A stretch of 64,000 nucleotides of DNA from Streptomyces reniochalinae (GTDB lineage Bacteria; Actinomycetota; Actinomycetes; Streptomycetales; Streptomycetaceae): assembly GCF_003323735.1 (NCBI RefSeq), contig NZ_QOIM01000033.1, positions 124,001 to 188,000 on the forward strand, in the 5' to 3' direction. Positions within the stretch are counted from its first letter, which is position 1, and each line of letters starts with the position of its first letter. This document shows, piece after piece, positions 54,066 through 62,246 of this stretch. The notes below the pieces were generated by a model. It did not search any database. It was not told the origin of the DNA and worked only from the letters and a program-made list of their open reading frames with translations. Both the position numbers and the translations under genes were made by a program.

Positions 54066-55697
54066 TCAGGCCGTCGCACCCCGGGTCTCCGGGGCACCAC
54101 CTGCACCCTGCGGCCCCCGGGCTTCCCCGTTCCCCCGGGCTTCCCCGGCGCCCTCGTACATTCCGGCCGCCGCACCCCCTTCGGTTTTCCCGAACTCGTC
54201 CGCCGCGGGCGTTCGGGCCGGAGCGGACACCCCTCCCGCCGCGGGCACCCCTTCCGCCGCGGGCACCGCTCCCGGCACGGGCATCCGCGACGCCGCGGTC
54301 GGCTCAGCCGCCGGACGGTCCGGCTCCCCCATCGTCACCGCGGTGAAGACCGCGGCCGTGACGGCGGCCGAGAGCAGGAAACTGAGGTCGAAGCCGCCCA
54401 GGTGGGGGACGAGCACGCCGGTGTAGACGGGCGTGTCGACGGCCAGCAGGCCGACGCCCGAGCCGATGGACCAGGCCACGGCTGCCCGCGGGTTCCACCC
54501 TGCCGTGAACCAGTACCGGCCGCCGACCGAGCGCCGGTTGAGGACCTGGAGCGCCTCGGCGTCGTAGTTCCCGCGGCAGCGCGCGTGCCCGATCAGCACG
54601 ATCACGGCCCACGGGGTGCCGACGGCGGTCAGCAGCAGGACGAACGCCGTCATCGCGTCCTGGGCGTCCCACACGAAGTGGCCGAGGTAGACCAAGGCGG
54701 TGGCCAGCGCCGCCACACCGTAGGTGGCACGGGTGCGGGTGGTGCGCGAGGCGATGGCGTCCAGGTCCAGGCCCATCGAGTAGAGCATCAGTCCCGCGTT
54801 GCCGACCGAGCCGAGCGAGGCGGCCAGCAGCAGGGGGACGAGGAACCAGAACGGCGCCTGCCGGACGAGGGGGCCCGCGTAGTCGCTCGCCGCGTCGACG
54901 GCGACCGCGGTGAAGGTGCCGAACAGCTGCGGTATGAGCAGCCCGGCGACGAGCCCGCCGCAGGTGGTCAGGTAGACCCGGCGTGTGGAGTGACGGGCGG
55001 GCGACATGTAGCGGGTGTAGTCGCCGAGCAGGGTGATGAAGGCCATCGGGCCGCTGAGTCCGGCCGCGACGACGGCCAGCAGCCAGGTGGGGAGGAAGTC
55101 GCCCAGCAGGTAGCTCGTCCCCGTGGGGGCCCGGGTGGTGAACTGCGGCGCGTAGGCGACCAGGCCGACGACCAGCAGCGCGGTCATGCCGATCGCCAGC
55201 ACGCGGCTGAGCCGCAGCAGCAGCCGGTAGCCGTAGACGGCGCACACGGCGGTGCACACGGCCAGCACCGCGTAGACGAGCGCGTAGGAGGCGGCCGAGT
55301 CCGGCAGCCCGGACAGCCGGGCGAGTGTGCCGACCATCGCGTCGCCGCCGACCCACAGGGTCAGTGCCGTGTAGCCGAGCGAGAGCAGCAGCCCGATGGC
55401 CGAGCCGAGCAGTCTGCCCCGTACGCCGAACTGGGCGCCGCTGCTGGTGGAGAGGTTGGTCGCGGTACGCAGGGAGACCAGCGCGAGCGGGGCGACCAGC
55501 AGCGTCCCGACGAGGGTGCCCAGCACCATCGCCGAGGCGGAGGCCCAGAAGCCGAGGCCGAAGGAGACCGGCAACCAGCCGAAGACGACGACACCGAGCG
55601 CCAGGTTCGAACCGATGAGGAAGCTGACGATGTCGCGGGGCCGGCTCGTGCGCTCGGCCTCGGGGATGACGTCGACGCCGTGCTGCTCGATCTGCAT
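54066..55697 (-). CDS. NCS1-family purine/cytosine-type permease
   Basis: Cation symporter of the NCS1 (CodB/FurD-like) family, 543 residues, about 12 helices. MQIEQHGVDVIPEAERTSRPRDIVSFLIGSN is the family start; FGVRGRLLGSAIGLLLSLGY, GDYTRYMSP and FVWDAQDAMTAFVLLL follow. Substrates of this family are nucleobases, allantoin or hydantoins, so a nitrogen-rich compound is expected. The last 70 residues are Gly/Ala/Pro repeats outside the membrane. The ATG at 55697 has GGGAG 4 bases upstream. It diverges from ureAB, with which it shares an operator-like region; the two units likely serve one nitrogen pathway. Confidence 0.9.
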   Translation of the reverse strand: MQIEQHGVDVIPEAERTSRPRDIVSFLIGSNLALGVVVFGWLPVSFGLGFWASASAMVLGTLVGTLLVAPLALVSLRTATNLSTSSGAQFGVRGRLLGSAIGLLLSLGYTALTLWVGGDAMVGTLARLSGLPDSAASYALVYAVLAVCTAVCAVYGYRLLLRLSRVLAIGMTALLVVGLVAYAPQFTTRAPTGTSYLLGDFLPTWLLAVVAAGLSGPMAFITLLGDYTRYMSPARHSTRRVYLTTCGGLVAGLLIPQLFGTFTAVAVDAASDYAGPLVRQAPFWFLVPLLLAASLGSVGNAGLMLYSMGLDLDAIASRTTRTRATYGVAALATALVYLGHFVWDAQDAMTAFVLLLTAVGTPWAVIVLIGHARCRGNYDAEALQVLNRRSVGGRYWFTAGWNPRAAVAWSIGSGVGLLAVDTPVYTGVLVPHLGGFDLSFLLSAAVTAAVFTAVTMGEPDRPAAEPTAASRMPVPGAVPAAEGVPAAGGVSAPARTPAADEFGKTEGGAAAGMYEGAGEARGNGEARGPQGAGGAPETRGATA

Positions 55698-55724
55698 GGT
55701 GCTCCCTGCGGGTCGGGCACTTCT

Positions 55725-55812
55725 TTGAGTCGCGCTCAATCTGAGGCATGCGCTGCACCCAGGTCAATGGGTTGAGCAGAGACTTGACTATTTGACCATC
55801 GCTCTAAATGCT
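55725..55812. promoter_or_regulatory. Divergent permease / ureAB promoters with dyad
   Basis: Leftward promoter: -35 TTGACC (55767-55762), 17-base spacer, -10 TCAGAT (55744-55739). Rightward: -35 TTGACT (55784-55789) with -10 AATGCT (55807-55812), 17 bases apart, or TAAATG at 55805. The perfect dyad TTGAG-TCGCG-CTCAA (55725-55739) covers the leftward start site, and TTGAGC recurs at 55772. It is a good candidate operator for the TetR protein encoded at the end of the urease cluster. Confidence 0.6.
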
Positions 55813-55875
55813 GGAGCGGCACGGGCCGCCCGCTCCGCGGGAGGGCACACCCGGCGAGGCGGAAGGTGGACGAAC

Positions 55876-56640
55876 GTGCGGCTGGGGCCGACCGAGAGGG
55901 ACCGCCTGCTGATCTTCGGCACCGCCGAGCTGGCACGGGCCAGGCGGGCCAGAGGGCTCAGGCTCAACGTGCCGGAGGCGACGGCGCTGATCGCCGACAC
56001 CGTCTGCGAGGCCGCCCGCGACGGGCGCCGGCTCGCCGAGGCGATCGCGGCGGGACAGGCCGTCCTCGGCCCCGGTGACGTGCTGCCCGGCGTGGCCGAC
56101 GTCCTGACCGAGATCCAGGTCGAGGCCGTCTTCGACGACGGCTCCCGGCTCGCGGTCGTCCCCTCCCCCCTCGGTGCCGCCGCCGCGGAAAAGGGGCCCG
56201 GCGCGGTACTGCCCGCAGGCCCCGAGGCGGGCACCGACGCGGCGTATTCCCCGACGCCGCCCGAGGTGACGCTGACCGTGCACAACACCGCCGACGTGCC
56301 GGTCAGCGTCACCTCACACTTCCACTTCTTCGAGGCCAACCCGCGCCTCGACTTCGACCGCGCCGCCGCCTACGGCATGCGGCTCGCGGTGCCCGCCGGA
56401 TCCTCCGTCCGCTTCGATCCCGGCGGCGTCGGCGAGGCCGGTCTCCTCCCCCTGGGCGGCGACCGCGTGGCCATCGGCTTCGCCGGACTGGTGGACGGCC
56501 CGCTGGACGCGCCCGGCGCCCGCGAGGAGGCGCTGCGCCGCGCCGCGGCCTGCGGCTACCTGGGCGCCACGCCCGGCCCCCGCCCCCCGGACGCCGCGCC
56601 CGACCCCGGACCTCCGCACCCCGAGGAGGACGCAGCATGA
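55876..56640 (+). CDS. ureAB: Urease gamma-beta fusion subunit
   Basis: Fused small subunits of urease, 254 residues. The gamma part (residues 1-100) has RLGPTERDRLLIFGTAELARARRARGLRLN, ARDGRRLAEAI and IQVEAVFDDGSRL. After a 30-residue Ala/Gly/Pro linker the beta part has VTLTVHNTADVPVSVTSHFHFFEANPRLDFDR, GMRLAVPAGSSVRFDPG and AIGFAGLVDGPLD. A Pro-rich tail ends the protein. The GTG at 55876 has GGAAGGTGG 6 bases upstream. Its stop overlaps the ureC ATG (ATGA). Fused gamma-beta ureases are common in streptomycetes. Confidence 0.95.
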   Translation: MRLGPTERDRLLIFGTAELARARRARGLRLNVPEATALIADTVCEAARDGRRLAEAIAAGQAVLGPGDVLPGVADVLTEIQVEAVFDDGSRLAVVPSPLGAAAAEKGPGAVLPAGPEAGTDAAYSPTPPEVTLTVHNTADVPVSVTSHFHFFEANPRLDFDRAAAYGMRLAVPAGSSVRFDPGGVGEAGLLPLGGDRVAIGFAGLVDGPLDAPGAREEALRRAAACGYLGATPGPRPPDAAPDPGPPHPEEDAA

Positions 56641-58337
56641 GCGTGGACCCGCGCGAGTACGCGGCAGTACACGGGCCCCGCGCGGGCGACCGGGTGCGGC
56701 TGGGCGACACCGGCCTCCTCGTCCGCGTCGAGTCCGACTCCCAGCGCCCCGGCGACGAGTTCCTGGCCGGATTCGGCAAGACCGCCCGCGACGGGCTGCA
56801 CCTGAAGGCGGCCGCCGTCCGCGAGACGTGCGACGTGGTCATCAGCAACGTGCTGGTCATCGACGCGGTGCAGGGCATACGCAAGGTGTCCATCGGCATC
56901 CGCGAGGGCCGCATCCACGCGATCGGCCGGGCGGGCAACCCGGACACGGTCGACGGGGTGGACGTCGTCGTGGGCACCGGCACCTCGATCGTCTCCGGCG
57001 AGGGCCTCATCGCCACCGCGGGCGCCGTGGACACCCACGTCCACCTGCTCTCACCGCGCATCATGGAGGCCTCGCTGTCCTCCGGCACCACCACGATCAT
57101 CGGCCAGGAGTTCGGTCCTGTGTGGGGCGTGGGCGTCAACTCGCCGTGGGCGCTGGGGCACGCGTTCTCCGCGTTCGACGCCTGGCCGGTCAACATCGGC
57201 TTCCTGGGCCGCGGCTCCTCCTCCCACCCCGCACCCCTGGTGGAGGCACTGGCCGAGGGCGGAGCCTGCGGCTTCAAGGTGCACGAGGACATGGGCGCGC
57301 ACCACCGGGCGCTGGACACCGCGCTGCGGGTCGCCGAGGAGTACGACGTCCAGGTCGCGCTGCACAGCGACGGGCTGAACGAGGCGCTGGCCGTCGAGGA
57401 CACCCTCGCCGTGCTGGAGGGGCGGACCATCCACGCCTTCCACATCGAGGGCTGCGGCGGCGGCCACGTGCCCAACGTGCTGCGGATGGCGGGCGTGCCC
57501 AACGTCATCGGCTCCTCCACCAACCCCACGCTGCCCTTCGGACGGGACGCGGTCGCCGAGCACTACGGCATGATCGTCTCGGTGCACGACCTGAAGACCG
57601 ACCTGCCGGGCGACGCCGCGATGGCCCGCGACCGCATCCGCGCGGGCACCATGGGCGCCGAGGACGTGCTGCACGACCTGGGTGCCATCGGCATCACCTC
57701 CTCCGACGCGCAGGGCATGGGCCGCGCGGGCGAGACGGTGCGCCGCACCTTCCAGATGGCGGCCAAGCTCAAGGCGGAACGGGGCGGCCCGGACGGCGCC
57801 GGCCCCCTCACCGGCGCCGGGGACGACAACGCCCGCGTGCTGCGCTACATCGCCAAGCTCACCCTCAACCCCGCCCTCGCGCACGGCCTCGCACACGAGA
57901 TCGGCTCCATCGAGCCCGGCAAGATGGCGGACATCGTGCTGTGGCACCCCGCCTACTTCGGGGCCAAGCCGCAGTTGGTTTTCAAGTCCGGCTTCCCCGC
58001 CTGGGGGGTGACCGGCGACCCCAACGCGGCGACCGACAGCAGCGAACCCCTGGTGCTGGGCCCGCTGTTCGGCGGTCACGGTGCGGCACCCGCCGAACTG
58101 TCCGTGGCGTTCGTCTCCCGCGCCGCCGTCGACCAGGGCGGCGACACGCTGCCGACCCGGCGCCGCCGGGTCGCCGTCCGCGGCACCCGGGGCATCGGCC
58201 CCGCCGACCTGGTGCACAACACACGTCTTGGCGCGGTGGACGTCGACCAGCGCACCGGACTGGTCACCCTGGACGGCGAGCCGCTGCGCTCCGAACCCGC
58301 CGAAAGCGTCTCCCTCAACCGCCTCTACTTCCTCTGA
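56637..58337 (+). CDS. ureC: Urease alpha subunit, divergent form
   Basis: Catalytic subunit of a nickel urease, 566 residues. Metal ligands are conserved: DTHVHL (two His), the carbamylated-Lys site GFKVHEDMG, VALHSDGLNE, GGGHVPN and SSDAQGMGR (Asp). The catalytic His320 is kept, but the flap that reads MVCHHLDPD in classical ureases is IVSVHDLKTD here: Cys319 is Val and His321 is Asp. The segment before PVNIG (GQEFGPVWGVGVNSPWALG) is also unlike the usual GGGTGPAAGT and about 4 residues shorter. No ureD, E, F or G lies nearby, so nickel insertion must use genes elsewhere, or the substrate or metal may differ. Confidence 0.92.
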   Translation: MSVDPREYAAVHGPRAGDRVRLGDTGLLVRVESDSQRPGDEFLAGFGKTARDGLHLKAAAVRETCDVVISNVLVIDAVQGIRKVSIGIREGRIHAIGRAGNPDTVDGVDVVVGTGTSIVSGEGLIATAGAVDTHVHLLSPRIMEASLSSGTTTIIGQEFGPVWGVGVNSPWALGHAFSAFDAWPVNIGFLGRGSSSHPAPLVEALAEGGACGFKVHEDMGAHHRALDTALRVAEEYDVQVALHSDGLNEALAVEDTLAVLEGRTIHAFHIEGCGGGHVPNVLRMAGVPNVIGSSTNPTLPFGRDAVAEHYGMIVSVHDLKTDLPGDAAMARDRIRAGTMGAEDVLHDLGAIGITSSDAQGMGRAGETVRRTFQMAAKLKAERGGPDGAGPLTGAGDDNARVLRYIAKLTLNPALAHGLAHEIGSIEPGKMADIVLWHPAYFGAKPQLVFKSGFPAWGVTGDPNAATDSSEPLVLGPLFGGHGAAPAELSVAFVSRAAVDQGGDTLPTRRRRVAVRGTRGIGPADLVHNTRLGAVDVDQRTGLVTLDGEPLRSEPAESVSLNRLYFL

Positions 58338-58376
58338 GTCCCCGCCGCCTTCGAGCACCGCAAGGAACGCCCTGCC

Positions 58377-59411
58377 ATGAGCACCGCAACGCCCGCCACC
58401 CCCTTCATGCCTCCCGAGTGGGCGCCGCACGAGCGCACCTGGATGGCCTGGCCGGCGCGCAACCCCACCTTCGAGGACGCCTCGGTGCTGGCCGGGGCCC
58501 GCACCGCGTGGGCGCGGGTGGCCCGCGCCGTCCGCCGCTTCGAGCCGGTCACCATGGTGGCCGACCCGCGGGACGTGGCCGGGGCGCGCGAACAGCTCGG
58601 CTCCGGCATCGAGGTCGTCGCGCAGCCCCTGGACGACGCGTGGATGCGCGACATCGGCCCGACCTTTGTCACCGGGGGCGGCCGGCTGGCGGCCGTCGAC
58701 TGGACGTTCAACGGCTGGGGCGCCCAGGAATGGGCGCGCTGGGACAAGGACAAGCTGGTCGGCGGTTTCGTCGCCGGGCGGGCGGGCGCGGCCGCCCACC
58801 CCTCACCGCTGGTCAACGAGGGCGGCGGCATCCACGTGGACGGCGAGGGCACGGTGCTGCTCACCGAGACGGTGCAGCTGGGCGCCGAGCGCAACCCCGG
58901 CTGGACGCACGAGGAGGTGGAGGCCGAGGTGCACGCGCGGCTCGGCACGGCCAAGGCCATCTGGCTGCCGCGCGGACTGACCGCCGACTACGGCGCCTAC
59001 GGCACCCGCGGCCACGTCGACCTGGTGGCCGCGTTCGCCGCGCCCGGCGTCGTCGTCGCCCACACCCAGCCCGACCCGGCGCACCCCGACCACGACCTGT
59101 GCAAGGAGACCGTGAAGCTGCTGCGCGCCGCCACCGATGCGCGCGGCCGCGAGCTCGAGGTGGTCGAACTGCCCGCGCCGACGGTCACCCACACCGAGGA
59201 CGGGGAGCTGGTCGACTACTCCTACGTCAACCACTACCTGTGCAACGGCGGCGTGGTGCTGTGCGGCTTCGCCGACCCGCGCGACGAGCACGCCGCCGGG
59301 ATCTTCCGCCGCCTCTTCCCGCAGCGGACGGTCACCCTGGTGGACGCCCGTACCGTCTTCGCCGCCGGCGGCGGCATCCACTGCGTCACCCAGCAGCAGC
59401 CCCGTCCGTGA
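58377..59411 (+). CDS. aguA: Agmatine deiminase
   Basis: Hydrolyses agmatine to N-carbamoylputrescine and ammonia. 344 residues, standard length. MPPEWAPHERTWMAWPARN, DDAWMRDIGPTFV, WTFNGWGAQEWARWDKD, NEGGGIHVDGEGT, TRGHVDLVA and the catalytic GGGIHCVTQQQP (Cys near residue 335) are all present. It starts 39 bases after ureC and precedes the tetR gene by 55 bases. No N-carbamoylputrescine amidase (aguB) is adjacent. Confidence 0.95.
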   Translation: MSTATPATPFMPPEWAPHERTWMAWPARNPTFEDASVLAGARTAWARVARAVRRFEPVTMVADPRDVAGAREQLGSGIEVVAQPLDDAWMRDIGPTFVTGGGRLAAVDWTFNGWGAQEWARWDKDKLVGGFVAGRAGAAAHPSPLVNEGGGIHVDGEGTVLLTETVQLGAERNPGWTHEEVEAEVHARLGTAKAIWLPRGLTADYGAYGTRGHVDLVAAFAAPGVVVAHTQPDPAHPDHDLCKETVKLLRAATDARGRELEVVELPAPTVTHTEDGELVDYSYVNHYLCNGGVVLCGFADPRDEHAAGIFRRLFPQRTVTLVDARTVFAAGGGIHCVTQQQPRP

Positions 59412-59466
59412 GCCGGATAGGCTGACCGGTCGGGTTGCCACTCGTGGAAGGCGGAGGGATACGGCG

Positions 59467-60102
59467 GTGGGCGTGCGGACCGGGACCAGTTCCACCAAGG
59501 GCGGGCGCCGCGCGGCGCAGCCCCGCGAACAGGTGCTCGCCACCGCCATGGAAATGATCGCCGAACGCGGTCTCGACCGGCTCACGATGGCCGCGCTCGG
59601 GCGCGAGGTCGGCATGAGCAGCGGCCATCTCGTCTACTACTTCAAGACCAAGGACGAGCTGCTGCTCCAGACCCTCCAGTGGAGCGAGGAACAGCTGGGA
59701 GCCGAGCGCCGCACAGCCCTCGCCCGCCGGGTACCGGCCAGGGAGCGGCTGGACGCGCTGGTCGAGCTCTACCTGCCGCACGGCCACCGCGACCCGCACT
59801 GGGCGCTGTGGCTGGAGGTGTGGAACCGCTCGCAGCTGGCCGACGACGAGGTGCGCTCCCGCCAGCTGGAGCTGGAGCTGAGCTGGCACCGCGACCTGGT
59901 GGCGCTGCTGGTGGAGGGCGCGGCGGCCGGTGAGTTCGCCGCCGTCGACGCCGACCGGTTCGCCACCCGCACCCGTGCCCTCCTCGACGGTTTCGGCACC
60001 CACCTGGTGGTGGGCCTGCCCGGCGTGGACCGCGCCGTGGTCCTCGCCCACGTACGCGACCACTTCGACGCGTCCCTCATCCCGCCCTCGCGCACTCCCT
60101 GA
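59467..60102 (+). CDS. TetR-family transcription regulator
   Basis: A 211-residue TetR/AcrR-type regulator. The helix-turn-helix is REQVLATAMEMIAERGLDRLTMAALGREVGMSSGHLVYYF followed by KTKDELLLQTL (about residues 18-68). The C-terminal ligand domain has LYLPHGHRDPHWALWLEVWN, typical of TetR regulators of catabolic genes. The GTG at 59467 has GGAGGG 8 bases upstream. As last gene of the ureAB-ureC-aguA unit it probably controls that unit and the divergent permease through the dyad at 55725-55739. Confidence 0.9.
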   Translation: MGVRTGTSSTKGGRRAAQPREQVLATAMEMIAERGLDRLTMAALGREVGMSSGHLVYYFKTKDELLLQTLQWSEEQLGAERRTALARRVPARERLDALVELYLPHGHRDPHWALWLEVWNRSQLADDEVRSRQLELELSWHRDLVALLVEGAAAGEFAAVDADRFATRTRALLDGFGTHLVVGLPGVDRAVVLAHVRDHFDASLIPPSRTP

Positions 60103-60165
60103 TCCGGCGCCCGCCCCGTCGGGCGAAGAGCCGACGGGGCGCCGGCCCGCCCCGTCGCCGGCGCG

Positions 60166-61779
60166 TCAGTCGTGCGCCTCGACCCCGGCGCGCAGCAGGC
60201 CGTAGGTGTAGCCGTCGTCCAGTGCGTGCCACGAGGCGGCGATCACGTTGTCCCCCACCCCCACGGTCGTCCACTCTGCGCTGCCGTCGCTCATGGACAG
60301 CAGCACCCGCGTGGTGGACGAGGCGCCGTGGGTGCCCTCCAGGATGCGCACCTTGTAGTCGACCAGGTTGAGCCGCGCGAGCTGCGGGTGGATGCGCTCC
60401 AGGCCGGCCCGCAGCGCGCGGTCCAGCGCGTCGACGGGCCCGTTGCCCTCACCGGTGACGACGATGCGCTCGCCCTTGGCCCACAGCTTCACCGTCGCCT
60501 CGTTGACCTGTTCGCCGTCGGGCCGCTGCTCGACGATGGTGCGCCAGGACTCCGCGCGGAAGAAGCGGGGGGCCGCACCGGCGGCGCCGCCGTGCACCTC
60601 GTCGCGGAGCAGCAGTTCGAAGGAGGCGTCGGCGGCCTCGTACGTGTAGCCCTTGAGCTCCTGCTCCTTGACGCGCTCGACCACCCGGCCCACCAGCTCA
60701 CGGTCGCCGCCCAGGTCGTAGCCCAGCTCCTTGCCCTTGAGCTCGACGGAGGCGCGGCCCGCCATGTCGGAGACCAGCATCCGCATGGTGTTGCCGACCA
60801 GTTCGGGGTCGATGTGCTGGTAGAGGTCCGGGTCCACCTTGATCGCCGAGGCGTGCAGGCCGCCCTTGTGGGCGAAGGCCGAGGTCCCCACGTAGGGCTG
60901 GTGGGTGGAGGGGGTGAGGTTGACGACCTCGGCGACGGCGTGCGAGACGCGCGTGGTCTCCGCCAGCGCGCCCTCGGGCAGCACGCGCTTGCCGTACTTG
61001 AGTTCCAGCGCGGCGACGACGGGGAAGAGGTTGGCGTTGCCGACCCGCTCGCCGTAGCCGTTGGCGGTGCACTGGACGTGGGTGGCGCCGCCGTCCACGG
61101 CCGCCAGGGTGTTGGCGACGGCGCAGCCGGTGTCGTCCTGCGCGTGGATGCCGAGCCGCGCGCCGGTGTCGGCGGCGACGGTGCGCACGACGGCCTGGAT
61201 GCGGGCGGGGATCATGCCGCCGTTGGTGTCGCACAGGACGACCACGTCGGCGCCCGCCTCGTGCGCGGTCCGCACGACCTGCTTCGCGTAGTCCGGGTTG
61301 TCCTGGTAGCCGTCGAAGAAGTGCTCGCAGTCGACGAAGACGCGGCGGCCCTTCTCCCGCAGGTGGCCGACGGTGTCGGCGATCATCGACAGGTTCTCCT
61401 CCAGCGTGGTGCGCAGGGCCAGCTCGACGTGCCGGTCGTGCGCCTTGGCCACCAGCGTGACCACCGGGGCGGCCGAGTCGAGCAGCCCCTTGACCTGCGG
61501 GTCGATCTGCGCGGGCACGCCCGCCCTGCGGGTGGACCCGAACGCGACGAGCTGCGCGTTCTTGAAGTCGATCTCCTGCGGGGCGCGGGCGAAGAACTCG
61601 GTGTCGCGCGGGTTGGCACCGGGCCAGCCGCCCTCGATGAAGCCGACGCCGTACTCGTCCAGGTGCCGGGCGATGGTCAGCTTGTCGGCGACGGTCAGGT
61701 TGATGCCCTCGCGCTGCGCTCCGTCACGCAGGGTGGTGTCGAAGACGTGGAAGCTGTCGTCCGGGGTCCGGAGTGTCAT
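60166..61779 (-). CDS. cimA: (R)-citramalate synthase
   Basis: Condenses pyruvate with acetyl-CoA to citramalate, opening the threonine-independent route to 2-oxobutyrate and isoleucine. 537 residues, CimA/LeuA family. FHVFDTTLRDGAQREGINLTV is the metal-binding start, VDCEHFFDGY, GIHAQDDTGCAVANTL (HxDH-type), GYGERVGNANL and STHQPYVGTSAFAHKGGLH follow. The C-terminal LeuA allosteric domain (VDYKVRILEGTHGASSTTRVLL) should bind the end product. The ATG at 61779 has AGGAG 9 bases upstream. The leader contains a possible Ile attenuator. Confidence 0.94.
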   Translation of the reverse strand: MTLRTPDDSFHVFDTTLRDGAQREGINLTVADKLTIARHLDEYGVGFIEGGWPGANPRDTEFFARAPQEIDFKNAQLVAFGSTRRAGVPAQIDPQVKGLLDSAAPVVTLVAKAHDRHVELALRTTLEENLSMIADTVGHLREKGRRVFVDCEHFFDGYQDNPDYAKQVVRTAHEAGADVVVLCDTNGGMIPARIQAVVRTVAADTGARLGIHAQDDTGCAVANTLAAVDGGATHVQCTANGYGERVGNANLFPVVAALELKYGKRVLPEGALAETTRVSHAVAEVVNLTPSTHQPYVGTSAFAHKGGLHASAIKVDPDLYQHIDPELVGNTMRMLVSDMAGRASVELKGKELGYDLGGDRELVGRVVERVKEQELKGYTYEAADASFELLLRDEVHGGAAGAAPRFFRAESWRTIVEQRPDGEQVNEATVKLWAKGERIVVTGEGNGPVDALDRALRAGLERIHPQLARLNLVDYKVRILEGTHGASSTTRVLLSMSDGSAEWTTVGVGDNVIAASWHALDDGYTYGLLRAGVEAHD

Positions 61780-61860
61780 GGCTGGTGGCTCCTGGAAGGG
61801 TTCAGTGGTTGCGGAAGGAAGCGCTCCACTTGCCCCCATCATCCCTCGCGGCATCCGCCC

Positions 61861-61877
61861 CCGGCCTGGTGGGCCGG
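61861..61877 (-). other. Second hairpin in the cimA leader
   Basis: CCGGCC-TGGTG-GGCCGG, 6-bp stem, located between the leader terminator and the cimA start. It may modulate read-through or translation. Confidence 0.35.
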
Positions 61878-61883
61878 AAAACG

Positions 61884-61910
61884 AAAAAACCTCTCGCGGG
61901 TGCGAGAGGT
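61884..61910 (-). terminator. Intrinsic terminator in the cimA leader (attenuator)
   Basis: Leftward transcript: 9-bp stem ACCTCTCGC/GCGAGAGGT with a 4-base loop, directly followed by TTTTTT and CG. It is the only hairpin in the window with a full U-tract and lies about 105 bases before the cimA ATG, between the leader peptide and the gene, so its normal job would be to stop transcription before cimA. Confidence 0.85.
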
Positions 61911-61927
61911 CTGCGCGCGGGTCTGGG

Positions 61928-61961
61928 GCACGGTGGCCGCCGCCGTGCGGTGATTCCACGG
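61928..61961 (-). promoter_or_regulatory. Alternative hairpins in the cimA leader
   Basis: The segment 61943-61947 can pair either with 61928-61933 (GCACGG/CCGTGC) or with 61957-61961 (CCGTG/CACGG). These pairings exclude each other, as expected of pause/antiterminator choices after the leader peptide. A direct antiterminator pairing with the terminator stem is not obvious by eye. Confidence 0.4.
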
Positions 61962-61968
61962 CAGTCGG

Positions 61969-62004
61969 TCACTGCGGACCGGCGCGCCTGCTGCCAATAA
62001 TCAT
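61969..62004 (-). CDS. Putative Ile-coding leader peptide for cimA
   Basis: An 11-codon frame MIIGSRRAGPQ with two consecutive ATT isoleucine codons (a rare Ile codon in this genome) right after the start. It ends 58 bases before the leader terminator. No clear ribosome binding site, but a -10-like CAGGAT at 62031-62026 would give a 15-20 base untranslated start. Ribosome stalling at the Ile codons when charged tRNA-Ile is scarce could let transcription pass into cimA, whose pathway makes isoleucine. Confidence 0.55.
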   Translation of the reverse strand: MIIGSRRAGPQ

Positions 62005-62025
62005 GACGAACGAGGGCACCCCGCC

Positions 62026-62031
62026 ATCCTG
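62026..62031 (-). promoter_or_regulatory. Putative -10 of the cimA leader promoter
   Basis: CAGGAT read leftward (62031-62026), a common Streptomyces -10 form; TTGGGG 19 bases further upstream may serve as a -35. This puts the start site a few bases later, before the leader ATG at 62004. Confidence 0.4.
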
Positions 62032-62101
62032 GCACGAACCGTCCCCCACGCCCCAACGCGTCTCACCATGCGGAAGGACCGCCCCGGAGTGCGGGCCCGT
62101 C

Positions 62102-62233
62102 TCAGCGAGTGACCAAGGAGCCCCGCACCGTACGGACGAAGGCGCCCCAGCTATCCGCCGGGGAGACCAGCGTGGGCCCCTCGGGGCACTCGGCCTCGCG
62201 GACCGGAAGGACACCGGGTGAACGATGGCCCAC
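62102..62233 (-). pseudogene. Truncated DUF397 protein gene
   Basis: The frame encodes VGHRSPGVLPVREAECPEG, then PTLVSPADSWGAFVRTVRG and a stop. This matches the second half of the DUF397 family (normally about 60-70 residues, usually paired with XRE-type regulators). The first half with the W-KSSYS and CVE motifs is missing, and the remnant begins directly beyond the FkbM gene's stop. A GTG at 62233 with GAGAGG 9 bases upstream could still allow a 43-residue product. No XRE partner is near, so it is probably decayed. Confidence 0.6.
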
Positions 62234-62246
62234 GACTGCGGGCCTC

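Noticed and set aside
55792..55797. Second TTGACC as -35 for ureAB
   Set aside because: It lies too close to the start region; the TTGACT at 55784 gives better spacing to a -10-like box.
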